A stretch of 64,000 nucleotides of DNA, from assembly GCA_024138025.1 (NCBI GenBank), contig JAMXBD010001380.1:124001-188000 (forward strand), given 5' to 3'. Below the pieces are notes generated by a model. It was not told the origin of the DNA and searched no databases. It worked only from the letters and a program-made list of their open reading frames with translations. The translations under genes and the position numbers were made by a program. This stretch comes from Combretum micranthum (Eukaryota; Streptophyta; Magnoliopsida; Myrtales; Combretaceae). This document shows, piece by piece, positions 47,002 through 60,800 of this stretch (its first letter is position 1; the number at the start of each line of letters is the position of its first letter).

Positions 47002-48329
47002 ACTTGCTGATTATGAGAGTCGAAAGAGAAGATGTGTTTAGACTTGTTGAAGACTTAGAGTTTATGTTCATGTTTCTATGTCCTATAAAGTATCTGGATT
47101 TAATGTTGTATGAATGTTTAAGTTGTATTTAGAGGATTTTTATGTAAGTAGTGTGTTTAGTTTTAAGTTGATGTGTTGGCTTGCAGTTATGCCAACTTGG
47201 ATGTATGTATGAATCAGGTGTTTTATGAAGTATATGTTTCCAGTTTATACAGGTTTTGTATCCATTGTGATACCATATGTGTGTTTACAAGTGATTATTG
47301 AATATCTATGGATTTAGAGCCTTAGCATGTTCTATTCAAGAGAGGACACGTGGCGGGTTGTAATGCCAATAGGTTAGGGCGTTACAGTCAATCTACTAGT
47401 AAAGGAAAGCAATGGAGATTTCTTATTTATTGCATAAAACATGCAATCTTTTGATAGAATTTTTTGTAAACCAAATGAAGGAATAGATGTTGTGCTGTAA
47501 TAAAGTTAGAATACTAATTCCATTTAAGTAAACCAAACAAGCCATATGGGTTCTTTACCTGTTCTTGAAAAAGATAAACAAGGTTGAGCTAGAGCCTAGT
47601 ACGCTAAAATTGCAAACACACATGCACAAACAATCATCACACATATTCACATCTAACATAACATTTAATGCAACAACCACCTTTTCATTATTTGGATCAT
47701 TAAGCCACTAACCAATACAGCTTAGGGTTATCCGTGTCTAACCTTAAACTCGAAGTAACTCATAACTCTATAACAAACATATATAGATACTCTTATATAA
47801 ATCGGGAACACATATAAATATTGGTGTTGGGTACTCCCCACACACTCTGGGTACCATATTCATACAACTCCTAAACTACTAGAATAATCTCTTTATATAA
47901 CTCTACTTGGGACAATGCCACACATAGATCATCAGGATGCCTTCCTAGTATACCGGTACTCTAAGTCCACTAGATTCTGCCAAGAGCACAAGCAGCAAAC
48001 AATTATAGTAAAATATCAATTAGTCCAATTACATATTCCACCCAACAAGCACAATCATCAAACAAGGTAATGACATACCTAGTTCAACATTTAAAATAGA
48101 TAACTCAATTTTATCGGGAACACCTGATCGCATATAACAATACCAATCTCAATATCTTTGTCATAGAACAAAACATACTCCTAAGGTTGTCTAGATTCCT
48201 AAGTTATAAAGAACTATTACTTTCTAATGTCTATATATAGCATTCTACTTAGGTTTTGGTGTACTTGAGGCTAGGCTAAGGGTTTAGGTGTTTAAGATCA
48301 TTAAAAAGGTAAAACAAAATTATACCATC

Positions 48330-48560
48330 ACTCTGTTGATTACGTCCATGATAAAGGGCATGATAAGCTTGAAAAGAGAAAAACACATCATAACATTCTT
48401 GTCACGCTCGTGATGGAGGGCGTGATAGCCATGAGGGCTTTTGTCATGGCCATGGTGGGGGTGGTGACAGGCCTTCACGACTTTCCTCATCACCATGATC
48501 GTCTAAAACTCACCACTCCTAAAGAGATCACGGTCGTGTCGTAGCCATGATTTTTGTTCA
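48330..48560. repeat. GC-rich palindromic word block in LTR 4
   Basis: Many copies of words like 'tcacgctcgtgatggagggcgtgat' and 'catgatcgt': each is built on a (g)atcacg..cgtgat(c) palindrome. Same place as the GC-rich blocks of LTRs 1-3, but different words. LTR 5 has the closest relative (56375-56620). Confidence 0.65.
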
Positions 48561-50436
48561 TGCCCTACTTCTACAAAACACGAAAAACTTTAAAAGCATT
48601 CATTTTCTTTATTCTCTAACAAAAAAAAAAAAAAAAAACTCTAAAATGCATTATCAACATATGTGCATTGTTTTCTTTAATCCTTAAACATAAAAGACTC
48701 CACGACCTAATCTATATCATACAAATATCTTTCTCTAATTAATATACCGTAAAGATTTGATATTTGTTCCTCCTTTGTAAATCTACAACCATGAAAATCA
48801 ACAACTTTTTCCCAACACCAACACCTTTACACCAAAAGCACAGGTTAACAAAAGAATCCTCTTTGAAACGTCAAACAGTACCAAAAAAATGACTTACGTT
48901 CCTTCTTGTCTTTGATCGATTCTCTAATAGAAATACTTCCAAGAAGGGAGAATTAGGGTTTGGGATTTCAAGAAACTGCTGTAGACAGAAAAGAAACTTA
49001 GGTTAATGGTGAGAGGTGATTATTATATATCTTTTATTAGGAGTGACTAAATTATCTTCTCATTAATTAACAAATGATATTCCTTTGCTTCTCTTTATAA
49101 AATATTTATCTTTATATTACAATATTTTTAAAAATGACATTGTGACGATAAACTAATGGATCTCTTGTTTAGATCACTTTATATATTGTTCAAATCCTTT
49201 TCCTAATCACTTGACATGCTGATCTCCTATTAACTTACTCATGAAAGTTGATTCCTCTAATGTAATTTTTGTTTTGTAAAATATATCATGAGTGTGAACC
49301 CTATAATTTTATAACAACGAGAATATAGAATAAGGTAATTATAGTTTATCTCAATAGGTAATTAAGCCCTAAAATATTAGAATCTTAATTATCTAACCCT
49401 TTGACACTTAAATTATAATAAACCATAACGTAAAATAAAACCGAAATATAAATCTCTTTAATTAAAATTTTTCAGCCAGGACATTTGACATATTAAATAC
49501 ATAAATTTTACTTAAAAGTACGATAAAATTTATTATTATTATAAGACAACACCGTTCCGCTTATCAATCGAACCAGGCACATGGAAATTATCCCCTTCCC
49601 TAGCCATATGGATTAACTCTGTCATAAATTATAAACACAATCCTTTTCACCGCCTAATTCCTTTCAGCTTTTGCTTGGAAACTTAAGAACCTTGTAATGT
49701 CTTTCATTTTTGGAAATGCATAGTTCTCATAAACCTTAACCATTTTTAGAATTGAAAGTTGTGTTATGACCGTGAATTTGTGCTCTATACAATAAGAGCA
49801 AGCTTAATAAGGTTTTGCTAATTTTCAAATTCACAATAATACAAACCTTGAATCATTTGATGAAAGTGTAAAACGGACATTCTTAAGTAAACTTTTAGTT
49901 TAAAATTATATACTTGAATTCTTTAAATTTAGAGAAACATTTTTTTTATGTGGTTTAGGTAAAAAATTGATTTTAGAAGTCAGCGTTCAATCATTTGGAG
50001 CGATACCAAACATAGGGATTTTTGATGATTTACTATTATCATTACTTGTTCGATGTGGTATATTACTGCTTGATCAATGTTTGATGCTGGATATTGATTA
50101 TGAACTGCTATTAATGACTTACTAAGCCTAATATATGCAAAATCAAAGCTCAGAACTAAAGGTACGGATAAGACGGAAGTTTACAAGAGAAAGACAAGTC
50201 GGTGCAATTTGAACTGACAATAGGCTCGTCCCCCAGACCCCACCGACTGACAAGTTGACCCAACAAGTCTCCTTGAGCGCTCGTTTATCCGGACGGCAAG
50301 GTCCCAAAGTTAATTGGCATCAGAGCAAACTAAACTCTGTATAGTAACATGTCGTACCCAAACCGATACAGTACCTGACGGAGATGGTTATCATTCATGA
50401 TAGAATAATGATAAAAATAGTAATTGAATTTTAGAA

Positions 50437-50767
50437 AAAGTATAATTAGGTACTCGAAATTTGATTTTAAATAATTTGATATCTAAATAAAGTTTTTGTT
50501 GATTTTTTTCATATCTAAAATTTAATTTTAACAATTTGGTATTTGAATAAACTTTTCATAGACATTTTTCATAACTCATTTCACTTGTTTTAGGTAAAAA
50601 AAATCAATAAAAACTTTGTTTATGTATCAAAATTATCAAAACTAAACTTTAAGTATGAAAAAAATTAATAAAACTTTATACAAGTAACAAATTGTTCAAA
50701 GTTAAACTCTAGAAATCTTTTTTTTTTTTTTAACAAAAGTTTAGATACCATTTTCGTTATTAACCCT
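50437..50767. mobile_element. palindromic MITE, copy 2
   Basis: Relative of 43526-43800: 'aattaggtactcgaaatttgattttaa' and, after the fold centre near 50583, 'caaaactaaactttaagtatgaaaaa', ending 'gataccattttcgttattaaccc'. No TSD fixed. Confidence 0.55.
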
Positions 50768-53606
50768 TCATGATAGATAAATACAAAAAATGATCCTAAA
50801 GTTTATACGGTAGGCAAACAACAAATAAAGCATGAACTTTTGAAAAATCACTAATAATACTCTTTTTTGTATGCACAAGATCAAATCACTACTAACTTAG
50901 AAAAATAATAAGTAAAAGACTCCTAGTGAATGAGATTAGACTGCTCGATTATTGTGGTCTTGTGTGTAATTTACTAAGAAAAAAATGGAATCCAAGTAAA
51001 TTTTACTGGATTGTATAGTTATTCTTTTACATTTAGACATCGTTATGGTTTAAGAACCAAGTCTGCTGGAACAGGGTCTTGAAATCAATGAACTAAAATC
51101 GGAGCTGTCTTCCATGGTTTTAGTTCGATTCTATGGAACTAGCAGTTCCTTATTCTGATTTAGGAGCCATAAAATCACTATTTTTTTTTCAAGTAAAAAT
51201 AAAAAAAAATTAATAAATAAATTTTAGTTTTTAATAAAATAAATTTTAAAATCCAAATAATAATTGGATCTAAGAGTGTGAAATTATTTAGCTAATTTTC
51301 TAAAAAACTTATTTAGGATGTGTATTTATTTATATACAAATACATTCAATATCAATTGTAATTAGTAATACGAGATTGTAAAATACTTTAGAGAGTAAAA
51401 AGATAAATTACAATATAATAAAAATAGTCTCATATTATTAAGGAAAATGATTTCACTTCTAAGAGAAGTTTATATAAACTAAATTATGTAGGCTTTTAAG
51501 TTATATATATTGTTAATAATAACATATTAAATACTGTGAATAGGTAATAGTTTTTTCTATTCATATAAAATAGTTTAAGTATTAATAATTATATATTCAA
51601 TATTATTTTTTAAAATTTTTCTTTGATTTTTTTTAATTATCAGTTTTAGGCTAAAGAATCATTTATAAATTAAGACTAGTGATTCTTTAACCGGGTCTAA
51701 AACCTTCCAACTGGTTTATTTCGATTCTAAAACTGCTAGTAGCAGTTCTGATTTGATTTCACTACCAATTCTTGTTGCTATTAAGTAGGTCATCCTAACT
51801 AAGAGTAAGTATGACATAGCTCCCCTTTAAACATCTCTTAAAAAATTATTTGACATATATGTCAATACTATGGAAAGGATGTATGTCCCCGTCAAAAATG
51901 ACATATGATAGGAACATTGTCCCTTTCAAAAATGACTTTTTGAAAAATAAAAAATTAACTAATCAAGTAATATTACAACAAGTATATATGACATTCATTT
52001 AATTATATTAATCCCTATTATTAAACAACATACAACAATGACATTTTTCAATCATAACCTCCTATAACATAATACTAAAACTGTAATGTAGCACCAACAT
52101 CACAATGTTTAAAACCATTACCAAATAACAATATACCACCATGTGTTTAACACATCATCCAAAACCACCATAACACAGCCACAAGAGTCTAACTCCACCA
52201 TCCATCACCATCATCATATCGAAAATGTACTAAGAATACTCGAGGGTGGGGAGGGAGGCGGGGTGAATTAAGTATTTGCCCAAAAATCTCAAATAATTAA
52301 TTTTAGTTTCAGCAGATCAAAATTCAAATAAATTTGCAGTGGATAAATAAACAATAGATAGAAAGCGTAAATTAAAGAGATAAAGTTAGAGAAAATCAAG
52401 ACAAATTTAACGTGGAGTTCAGCTCATTTCTTACTCTCCACAGTCCTCAAATTAGCTCTATTAAGGTCTTCTCTACCACTTCAATTAATATCAAAAGTTA
52501 GCTCAAGATGAGCGATTACACAACTTAGGAAATAAAATATTTCCTCTCTTTCTAAGTGCTCTTAATGAATAGCAATAATTTTGAACTGAGTACTATAGTG
52601 TATTTTCTCTTCCTAATAATTTATAAATATTATAATAATATATTATAATAGACAAGATACTTTCATACTAATATAGATGATTATGGAGTGATTAGTACTA
52701 ACTCTAAATAGCCACTATTAAATTATATACTAGACAATAATTTAAAATATAAATACGAAGACAAAAACATATAGCTATGTTGCTCTTCATCTCATCTAAA
52801 CATTAAATTTCTATGATCATGAAAAAAATTTAAAAAGAAAAGAAAAAAACAAAGAAATTGAAAATCAACAGTAAACAATAACATAAAATATTATATGGAA
52901 AATGTATACTAAATTAACATAATAGCGTTTTTTTCACTTGATGATATATATTTCTCTCTCTCTCTTAATGTCATTGTATTTTCAATGTATTATTAGTCTT
53001 CTTGATAAACTACAATTATATTCAATATTGAAATGGTTATGCTTTTTTTCATAAAAATAAAAAAAAATAATTACTTTGCAAAATTAGGTCTTTTTTTTTT
53101 CCTTCACTATTAATATCTTTTAATGTCACTTTTTTTTATTGATGGATTAAAACATTTTTAAGTATTAATTGATTCTTTTTTTGTATTAAGATATAATTAA
53201 AAAGTAACATTTCATGGTATGTTATAATCTTGTTTATCGTGAGTTAATTACTTAGTAGCTAAAATCGTTTCTTTGTTTTTTCGTCATAATAATGTGTGAG
53301 AAAAAAAAAAAAAAAGTTGAAACACAAAATTGGCAAAAAAATGAGATACAAGAAAAAAAAAAATATTCAGTTTTAACATATGAAGTATTGTGACTTAGAT
53401 TTTCTATTTTTATTTTTTATAAAAGACTATTATATGTAGTTTAACAAGATTGTTATGTTATTGAAATATTAATGAAATGAATTACCCATATTTGTAATTT
53501 CGTGCTTGATTTTCCATTTAGTAGCCATTAATAACACATAACCGCCATATAGGTGAGTTTTGAGATTTTTTTCCTAATGTTCCCTTCTTCTTCTTCTTCT
53601 TTTTTC

Positions 53607-54010
53607 AAACTGTTTGGATTACTAGGGAAAAAAATCTTTATAAGCTTTCTTATTTAAATTTTAAATTGTTTTGATAAAAAAAAATCACTAAAAAGTTGTT
53701 TCCATTTCAAGTTATGTGGATGCCCAAGAAAAATCATTAAAAAAAAAAAAGAAAACCTCTAGAAGCTTTCGTTATTATAGAAGAAAATTTTTCTATACAC
53801 CTAGTTTTCATTTCAAAATATTTGGATGACAAGGAAAAAAAAAGACAAATACACATTATTTCAATTTCAAGTTGGCTTAGTGACTAGGAAATAATTAAAA
53901 AATATTTATAATTTTTTTTATTATAGTAGAAAAGATATGCTTGGAAATAAAATTTAAGAAAATTATAAGTTTTTTCCATTTCAAGTGCCTTGATTACCTT
54001 AAAAATTGAA
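53607..54010. repeat. degenerate tandem repeat, about five units
   Basis: Repeated words '(t)catttcaagt..(g)tggatgac.(a)aggaaaaa' recur at about 53607, 53698, 53803, 53856 and 53970, spaced about 50-115 bp. Units are strongly diverged. Function unknown. Confidence 0.45.
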
Positions 54011-56374
54011 ATAGGAAAATTTTTTAACAATTTAGTATATAAGAAAATATTTTTGGTAGATATATCAACAAGATGGGAGAATTGATCTTGATTATGTAGC
54101 TTTTGCTTTCTATAGTTAAACTGTAGTGGTTATTGAAATTTAGTTAAATCACAACAAGATAGGAGGAAAGGAATTAAAGCTTTTCAATACAGCTTTGTAC
54201 ATTTATACACAACTTTTATATTGACCTTTACATGGTCACTCAAGTTTCTATAATGGTTACCATGCGCATGTGTCATCTAACCTTTTTAAACATAGTCTGG
54301 CTCTCCCTACTTTATTGTATAGTTACTTAGTTTTTAAAGTTCATCAATTTTATAAATATCTATATTATAATATATTATGTATATGAATATATTAAGTAGA
54401 TTTCATATGGTATTTTTTTAATATTAGCTTATTTAAATTTTGCACACTCAATGCAAGTGTGTTGCCACTACTATAAAGAACCGACACGAAAGTACTAATT
54501 GAAAATTTCATTAAGATATTAACAAAACATTCGCAAAAAAAAAAAAAAAAAAGACATTAATGAAATGTAATGCCCTAAATTTAATTAAGACATTACTGCC
54601 GTATAATACTTAAGTATTACACGCTCAAGCTTCCTAGAATGATATATTTATATTGAACATTGCTGCTCCACTTTTAATTATAGAAATCGTCTATTTAGAT
54701 TTCTAAAACAACTGGATATCGTTCTGAAAACAAAACTTTTATAAAAACATAATAAAGGGTTTTACTCTTACTAGAGCAAACCAACTTTCTAAGAAACAAA
54801 ATTTTATAAAATATATTCTTGGTCCCAACTCTCTCAAATCTCCAGGATTGCCATTCCGAGTCACATATCAATAACATAAACATCATCCTCATCATCTCAT
54901 TCATCACCAACATTATCTTCAACATCAACAAATCAATAACACAAAACAAACTCCATCATCATCATCCAATTATCAATCGTATCAACTTCAATCATCCATA
55001 ATACCTAGAAAAAGAACAACAATAACAACAATGAGCAAAAGCCCAGTACACAGTAACACAATCATATACGGAGTGACCATGGACTTAACTAAATGAAATG
55101 CATCAACTAATAAGTTATTATCTTTCCATTAAAATAAACAAATCTACACTAGAGTACTCAGACTCGGAATAAGCTAATGAGAATCTAGGGGTCCTGAGTA
55201 AAACCAACTGCTTAAGGGGTTAATATGGGTAGTTCGGATCTCTATATCTTCTATATCTAATTGAGAAAGGAAAATAGTCTCATCTTGGGTTCACAACCTT
55301 CATACAAACCACTTATTCCAGTCGATAATATTAGTTAGTTCAACCGATCCCTTAAATATGAACTAAAATATGTTACGTCATTCCGAGCCTAAGTAAATGC
55401 TACACTAAACCATTTCCCCTATCAGCTACCTGCTGAGTCACATATAAAATCACCATTGCATCATGGTATTTGTCATTGCATCATGACATCTCAGCATCTA
55501 ACTACCATATCATTGCATCATGACAGGATTGCTGCTTCTTGTACCAGATTCAACGACACATGCACAATCATCACTCATCAATTATTAAGTCGAGTTTAAG
55601 TTTTAATTCATTTTAGGATGCCTATCCTAGCATTCAACACGCAAGTTACTACGTACCTTTCACATTTGAAATCCAATCAGAAAATAGAGGGTAAATCAGA
55701 AGATATATCAGATATCCACATTTGTAGATTCAAGAATTTAAACTCATATAAGAAACTATACTCATCATCCATTTATCTCAAACTTTATTAAGACCCTATT
55801 TGATCAGACACTAAATAGGAACACTGCTATGGTTGCAAATAATATCCTGCTAAAATACAGACAGTTCTCCTTTGTTTGTCAAAGTATTTCTATTTACTTT
55901 GATTATAGTCTCTTATTATAAAAACATCATTTAAAGCATTTATATATCAAAAACATTCATATTCAAATCAAACATTATTTTGAAATAATATATTTACCAT
56001 GTTAATCTAAGGCTTTTCCTAACTCATTAAGTAAAGCTAATTACTATTTATTAAGCCTTCAAGATCTTAACTAAGCCAAATTAATTAGAGTCCATCATTT
56101 AATTCAAATACTAAGTCAAAGTGATTAAACTTAAGCAATCTAATTCATTTTAACTCATTTAAGTTCATTTAGGTCAAGTTAACTATCTAGATTCATTTTT
56201 ATATCTAACTCCTACAATTGATCCAATTATTTCTTAGATCTTAAATTAACTAAATTCATGTTTAATTATAAAATTTAACTAACACTTTACATAAACTATC
56301 ATTTATCTATTTCATTTTATTTTTATTTCTTTCTTTCTTTCTTTTTCTTCTTTATAAACAACTCCAAGGGATAG

Positions 56375-56620
56375 ATCACGTCCGTGATGGAGGCCATGAT
56401 CTTCATCACTATCTTCATCACGCCCGTAATAGGGTATTATGATCTCCATCATTACTTGAGGGCCATGATGACCAATACGGTCCTTGTCACGCCCGTGATC
56501 AAGGAGAAAAATGTAATCGAAGAGATCACACTCCTTATCACGGCGTGATCAGGCCATCATGTTTCAAAATGATTTATGCCGAGGAGATCACATGCCGTGA
56601 TGAATAGGGAATCCTGTTAC
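56375..56620. repeat. GC-rich palindromic word block in LTR 5
   Basis: Words such as 'gatcacgtccgtgatggagg', 'catcacgcccgtaat' and 'gatcacatgccgtgatg', each around an 'atcacg..cgtgat' palindrome, like LTR 4 and in the same place as the 'gccggtgtt' block of LTRs 1 and 2. Confidence 0.65.
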
Positions 56621-56841
56621 GAATTCTTTCATTTGTTTATTCAAATTTTATCAACTTATTTCTAGTTTACATAAACAAAAACATCATATTATTAGCTTAT
56701 ACATCTATAAACATAATAAATAACACCTTTATATATATTTCTACATCATATTTCTTCAAAACATTTTATCAAACACCTAGCTTACACAAATATACACATA
56801 TTTAGGTTTTTAACAAATATGCTCATATATCCTTGATTATC

Positions 56842-57198
56842 ATTATCATCACAAGTTTTATATATTTATAGTCTAATACAACATTTACATGCAATAACAA
56901 TAATTAAAGCAAAGAGAATAACAAAACTTATCTTTTAGAGAAATTTCTACTTCTTGATTCTTCGACTTCTTGATTCTTCTACTTCTACTCTTATTTGTTG
57001 TTGATGCCACTTCTAGCTTGATTTATTATTATCATCACAAGTTTTATATATTTTGGTCCTAATACAATATTTATATTACATGCAAAAAAGAATTAAAGCA
57101 AAGAGAATAACAAAACTTATCTTTTGGAGCAATTTCCACTTCTTGATTCTTCTACTTCTACTCTTATTTGTTGTTGATCCCACTTTTAGCTTGATTCT
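56842..57198. repeat. direct duplication inside LTR 5
   Basis: Two copies of about 180 bp (56842-57023 and 57024-57198), sharing 'attatcatcacaagtttta', 'gagaataacaaaacttatc' and 'ctacttctactcttatttg'. Copies differ by few changes, so the event is younger than most others here. Confidence 0.7.
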
Positions 57199-57859
57199 TA
57201 CTTAAATCTTGTTTTTCCATCCTTGATTTCTCCCATAGATGTGTTAAATTTGAGATTTAGAGCTTAAATTTTGAGAAGAAAGAGAAAGAGAGAGAGAGAG
57301 AAAGAAACAATGGAAAGAAGAAGGAAGAGAGAGAGGAAGGCAGCCAAATGAAAAAGGAAAGAAAAAGAAAAGGCATATATATATATATATATAGGGAAAG
57401 AATTAAGAGATATTTTAAGACAAACATATTAGGTTAGAACTTTCAAATCAATATCTCCAACTCTGAAAGTATTTAGATATAATATAAAGACCAAGGGGTT
57501 AGAAATAAAGAGCTTAAGATAGGGAATTATTTTAGAAAATTAGGTTATATCGAATTGATATTTAATTTGAGCCTAAGCCTAAATATGATATTTTTAAGGA
57601 AGCAAGTAATTCCAAAAGTTACGGAGATTTAGATTATGGAATGTTGGGCAAAGTTTAGGGATTTAAAAATCCTAAAATATTTCAAACAACTTGTTTGTGG
57701 TTTAAGAATTTCAAATATCAAATTTTAACTCAATTCTATTTATCGAAATAATTTCATTAATTTGTCTAATCATAATTTATTATCTATTTCACTTGCTTCA
57801 TTTTAAACTATCTAAATCCAATTTCTAATTTAGATGAAAGATTAGGGTATTTCATGAAA

Positions 57860-60800
57860 GAAATAACTTCTCTTGATAAAATAGAAGTTGGGAGACATTA
57901 TTTTTTAAGAAAGATTTCATTTTTTTTTTAACTATAGTGTTTGTTCACATGTGAATTTTCATTTAGTTGTTTGTTGAGATTTTCTTTTTATATTTAGTTG
58001 TTTCCTAAGATTATTTTCATTATCCTTTTGTTGTTAGTTAAGATTTAATATTTACTATAGATAGTTATCATATTGATTGATATTTTTGAGTAAAAATTGA
58101 GAGGATAGTATTAGGTGAAAATAAAAAAAGAAAAACCAAAATGATGGAACTTGGGAGGCAAATAAAGAATAAAAGGAAAGAAAATTAAAATGAAAAATTA
58201 TTTTAAAGTTACTAATATTATGCATTAAAGGATTTGAGTTCTCAATTTTTTAAAGAAAAAGAAAATAATATATATGTTAAACTATATGGAATCCGACAGT
58301 GTGGCTCTCCTTTAAATACAATAAAAAAATTTCTTATCATTAATCAATAAATATGGAATTCTTATTAAACAAAACATTAAAAATAGTACCATAAAATCTA
58401 TAAAAAATTTAAAAAGGGAACTGGTTGCATGTGTTAACATAAATAAAATTTGTTTACAATTAGTGATTTATAAATACAATAATCTATAAAAGATATATTT
58501 AATCTTAACTTTCTTGCTACGTATTAATGACTGGGTTGAATTATTGTTAAATTTTTTCATACTTGAGGCCACGTAACTATTGACGACCACTGTTTTGTGT
58601 TTGCAAGCAATGGAAGACATCATTTACTTCAACTTATTTATGAAAATATTCCACCTACTGTTATAATTTATAATTTCTAGCTTCTAAAGCTTTTTTCATC
58701 TTATATATCTTCATTATTATTTTTTGTATTATGATTCATAAAATATCTCTTTTTTATATCTCTTTGTTGACACTTTTTTCACATCGTATAATTTTAATAT
58801 TACTTTTTTTATTGGTACCAATTATTACATTTTTAGTATTAGCTTTTGCTTCCCTCTATGTTCGATATTATTTTTTAGGATTATTACTATTCATAAAATA
58901 TGATCCTTTTTATTGGAACCTCCTTTTTTACATCTCTTTGCTGATACCTTTTCATATCATAACATTTTAATATTAAGTTTTTATATCGGTACAAATTGAT
59001 ACATTTTCAATGTTACCTTTTGCCATGCTATGTTTCATGAAAAAGAAAAATCACTTTAGTCATTACTTTTAATACCTACAACATATATAAAAAGGAAAAA
59101 ATTCAATAAATAACCATTGCACTTTATATTACGTAATTATAATATATAAAATCTATTATAATTGTCTATTTACTATTATATATAATAATATACAATTTTG
59201 GAAGTATTTTGCTATAATACTCTTTATATTAACATTTTCAATATTACCTTTTATCATGCTATGTTTATTTATTTTTTGTATACAATGGAAAAAAATCCAC
59301 ATTAATACTACCTTTATTAATATTCTTAAATATTCCTAATTTTTCAAGGGTTTTAGTGTTTTCAAAAATTTTTCTTATTAATTTATTATCATTAACGATA
59401 TTTTCATTATTTAAAATATTTGTGCCCTTTTATTACTTAAAAATCAATAATCGTATATAGAATACTATTATAAAGAATGTGCAATTTTCACACAACTAAA
59501 TGCAAACAATGAATTCTTGACAGATAATGTAATATTCTGATAACTCAAAAGATAATAATTTTTTTAAATATTATAATGTTTTATATAACTCTAAATAACT
59601 ATACTTATTATATATTTATAAACATTCTTAAGAAAACCCATATTTTGTGGGCTTATAACTTAGTTCTTTCTAAGTCATTAATCCCAAGATGTTTTCTACA
59701 ATGTCTATTTCCTTTTTTTTTTTTTTTAACAACATCTTATTATAGGAATTGCATCTCTTCACCACATGATAAAGTAGTAATACGATCCCCACAATGGAGT
59801 AATTATTTTGTGAAAAAAATAGAAAAAGAAAAATAATAATGTACTCTAGTATATTGAATAACTAGAAATTTTATATTAAACTATTTCAAATACTATTGTA
59901 GAGACAAGATCCTTACGATAAAAAAATTAAAAAATAAATATAAATAAGATTGCTTCTTAAAGTTTGTCTTTGTTGCTGTGAAAAAGCAAATTTTTAGTAC
60001 TTGTATTGCATCTTGAAGGTGGAATATGGAATTTGTATAAGTGTAGCATGTCCAACATGTGATACACATAAAACTCTTTAAATGTGTATTGCATGATCAT
60101 ATGCAATACAGTTCGGATTAAACTTTCGATCGAGTAGGTCCCTATATTGTATCTTGGTGTTGTGATACACCTATAAAATAGTGTATCTCATTCCTAAAAT
60201 GCAATAGCGATGGTAATTTGATATTTATTTTTGTATAATTTTTATTTATGTATTTTTTTAAGTAACTATATACACATGTTTCACCCAAATACTAACTAAT
60301 AACTTGATCAACATCTGTTGAGGGTGGCCAGTGTATTAAGAGTTTGTCTGGTATTTTTGGATTTTTATCTGTATCTTATTTATATTTAATTTATTTTATA
60401 TATGATTATATCTTATTTATTTAATATAATTAATTTATTTATAAATTTAATATTTATTTTTATTTATATTTATTTTTGATAAATATTTATTTTAAATTAA
60501 TAAAAATAATATGTAAAATGATTGAGTGAAAAAATTTGGGCAAACAGACCCGTAATTAAGCGCACGCAGGATGATGACGGAAGGGATGACAGGGACTTGA
60601 GACAACTTGCCAACATGTGTTAAGTCGGGTTTCATGTATAGTCCAACATAGAAATACGATATATTGTAGACAACGTAAATATCAAATTTGGTAGTTGAAT
60701 TAAGGATAAAATTTAATTTGATATTTGGAACATCAAGTAGTTAATTTAATATTTAATTAAATTTTATGATTATTTTTATTATTTTTTTAAATTATTTGTT

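Larger units (their letters stand above)
45365..47386 (+). mobile_element. solo LTR 3 of the long-LTR family (about 2.0 kb)
   Basis: Begins TGTAACACAC and ends AGGGCGTTACA: TGTAAC/GTTACA is a perfect terminal inverted repeat. Flanks GTCAT (45360-45364) and GTCAA (47387-47391) match at four of five. Contains a GC-rich block (45510-45700), a TATA-like CTATAAATATG at about 45706, a GGTAAGT donor near 45832, a second donor at 46370, an acceptor ending at 46900 and an acidic frame (46900-47001). Shorter in its 5' part than LTRs 1, 2 and 5. No internal region follows. Confidence 0.75.
45254..47543. mobile_element. MITE inserted in LTR 4 and itself interrupted by LTR 3
   Basis: Left end GGCACATTTGGTTCACTGGAAT (two words) pairs with right end ATTCCATTTAAGTAAACC-AAACAAGCC. 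Without LTR 3 it is about 260 bp. GG..(T/A)TTTGGTT ends suggest a PIF/Harbinger (Tourist-like) MITE, which would give a 3-bp TSD; the flanks are 'atc' and 'ata', so the TSD is unresolved. Confidence 0.6.
44882..49490 (-). mobile_element. solo LTR 4 of the long-LTR family, interrupted at 45254-47543
   Basis: Minus strand. The right part (47544 to about 49490) is collinear with LTR 3 read in reverse: GC-rich block at 48330-48560, 'tgggacaatgccacac.tagatcatcagg', and a predicted acceptor near 47565. The left part (44882-45253) continues past the MITE with 'acgttagtagtgatga', 'agacacatggcagattgtaa' and 'tttagggtatca', matching the 3' end of LTR 3 ('gacacgtggcgggttgtaa', 'ttagggcgttaca'). The left end is read as TGATACCC on the plus strand; the right end is approximate. 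Confidence 0.6.
49491..54560. other. AT-rich intergenic DNA with MITE relics
   Basis: No supported gene. Includes a palindromic MITE (50437-50767, listed), a possible hAT-like relic at about 51040-51780 with 'ggttttagttcgattctatggaactagcagttcc' pairing to 'tttcgattctaaaactgctagtagcagttc', and a degenerate tandem repeat at 53607-54010 (listed). Confidence 0.4.
54566..57854 (-). mobile_element. solo LTR 5 of the long-LTR family (about 3.3 kb)
   Basis: On the minus strand it begins TGAAATACCC and ends TTAGGGCATTACA. It is flanked by a perfect TSD TGAAA (54561-54565 and 57855-57859). The start matches LTR 1 (TGAAATGACCC). It carries the CATGATGCAATG words (55455-55525), a GC-rich palindromic block (56375-56620) and a predicted acceptor followed by a frame ending Met-Asp-Asp-stop (54988-55005). 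It is longer than its relatives partly because of a direct duplication of about 180 bp (56842-57198). Confidence 0.8.
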
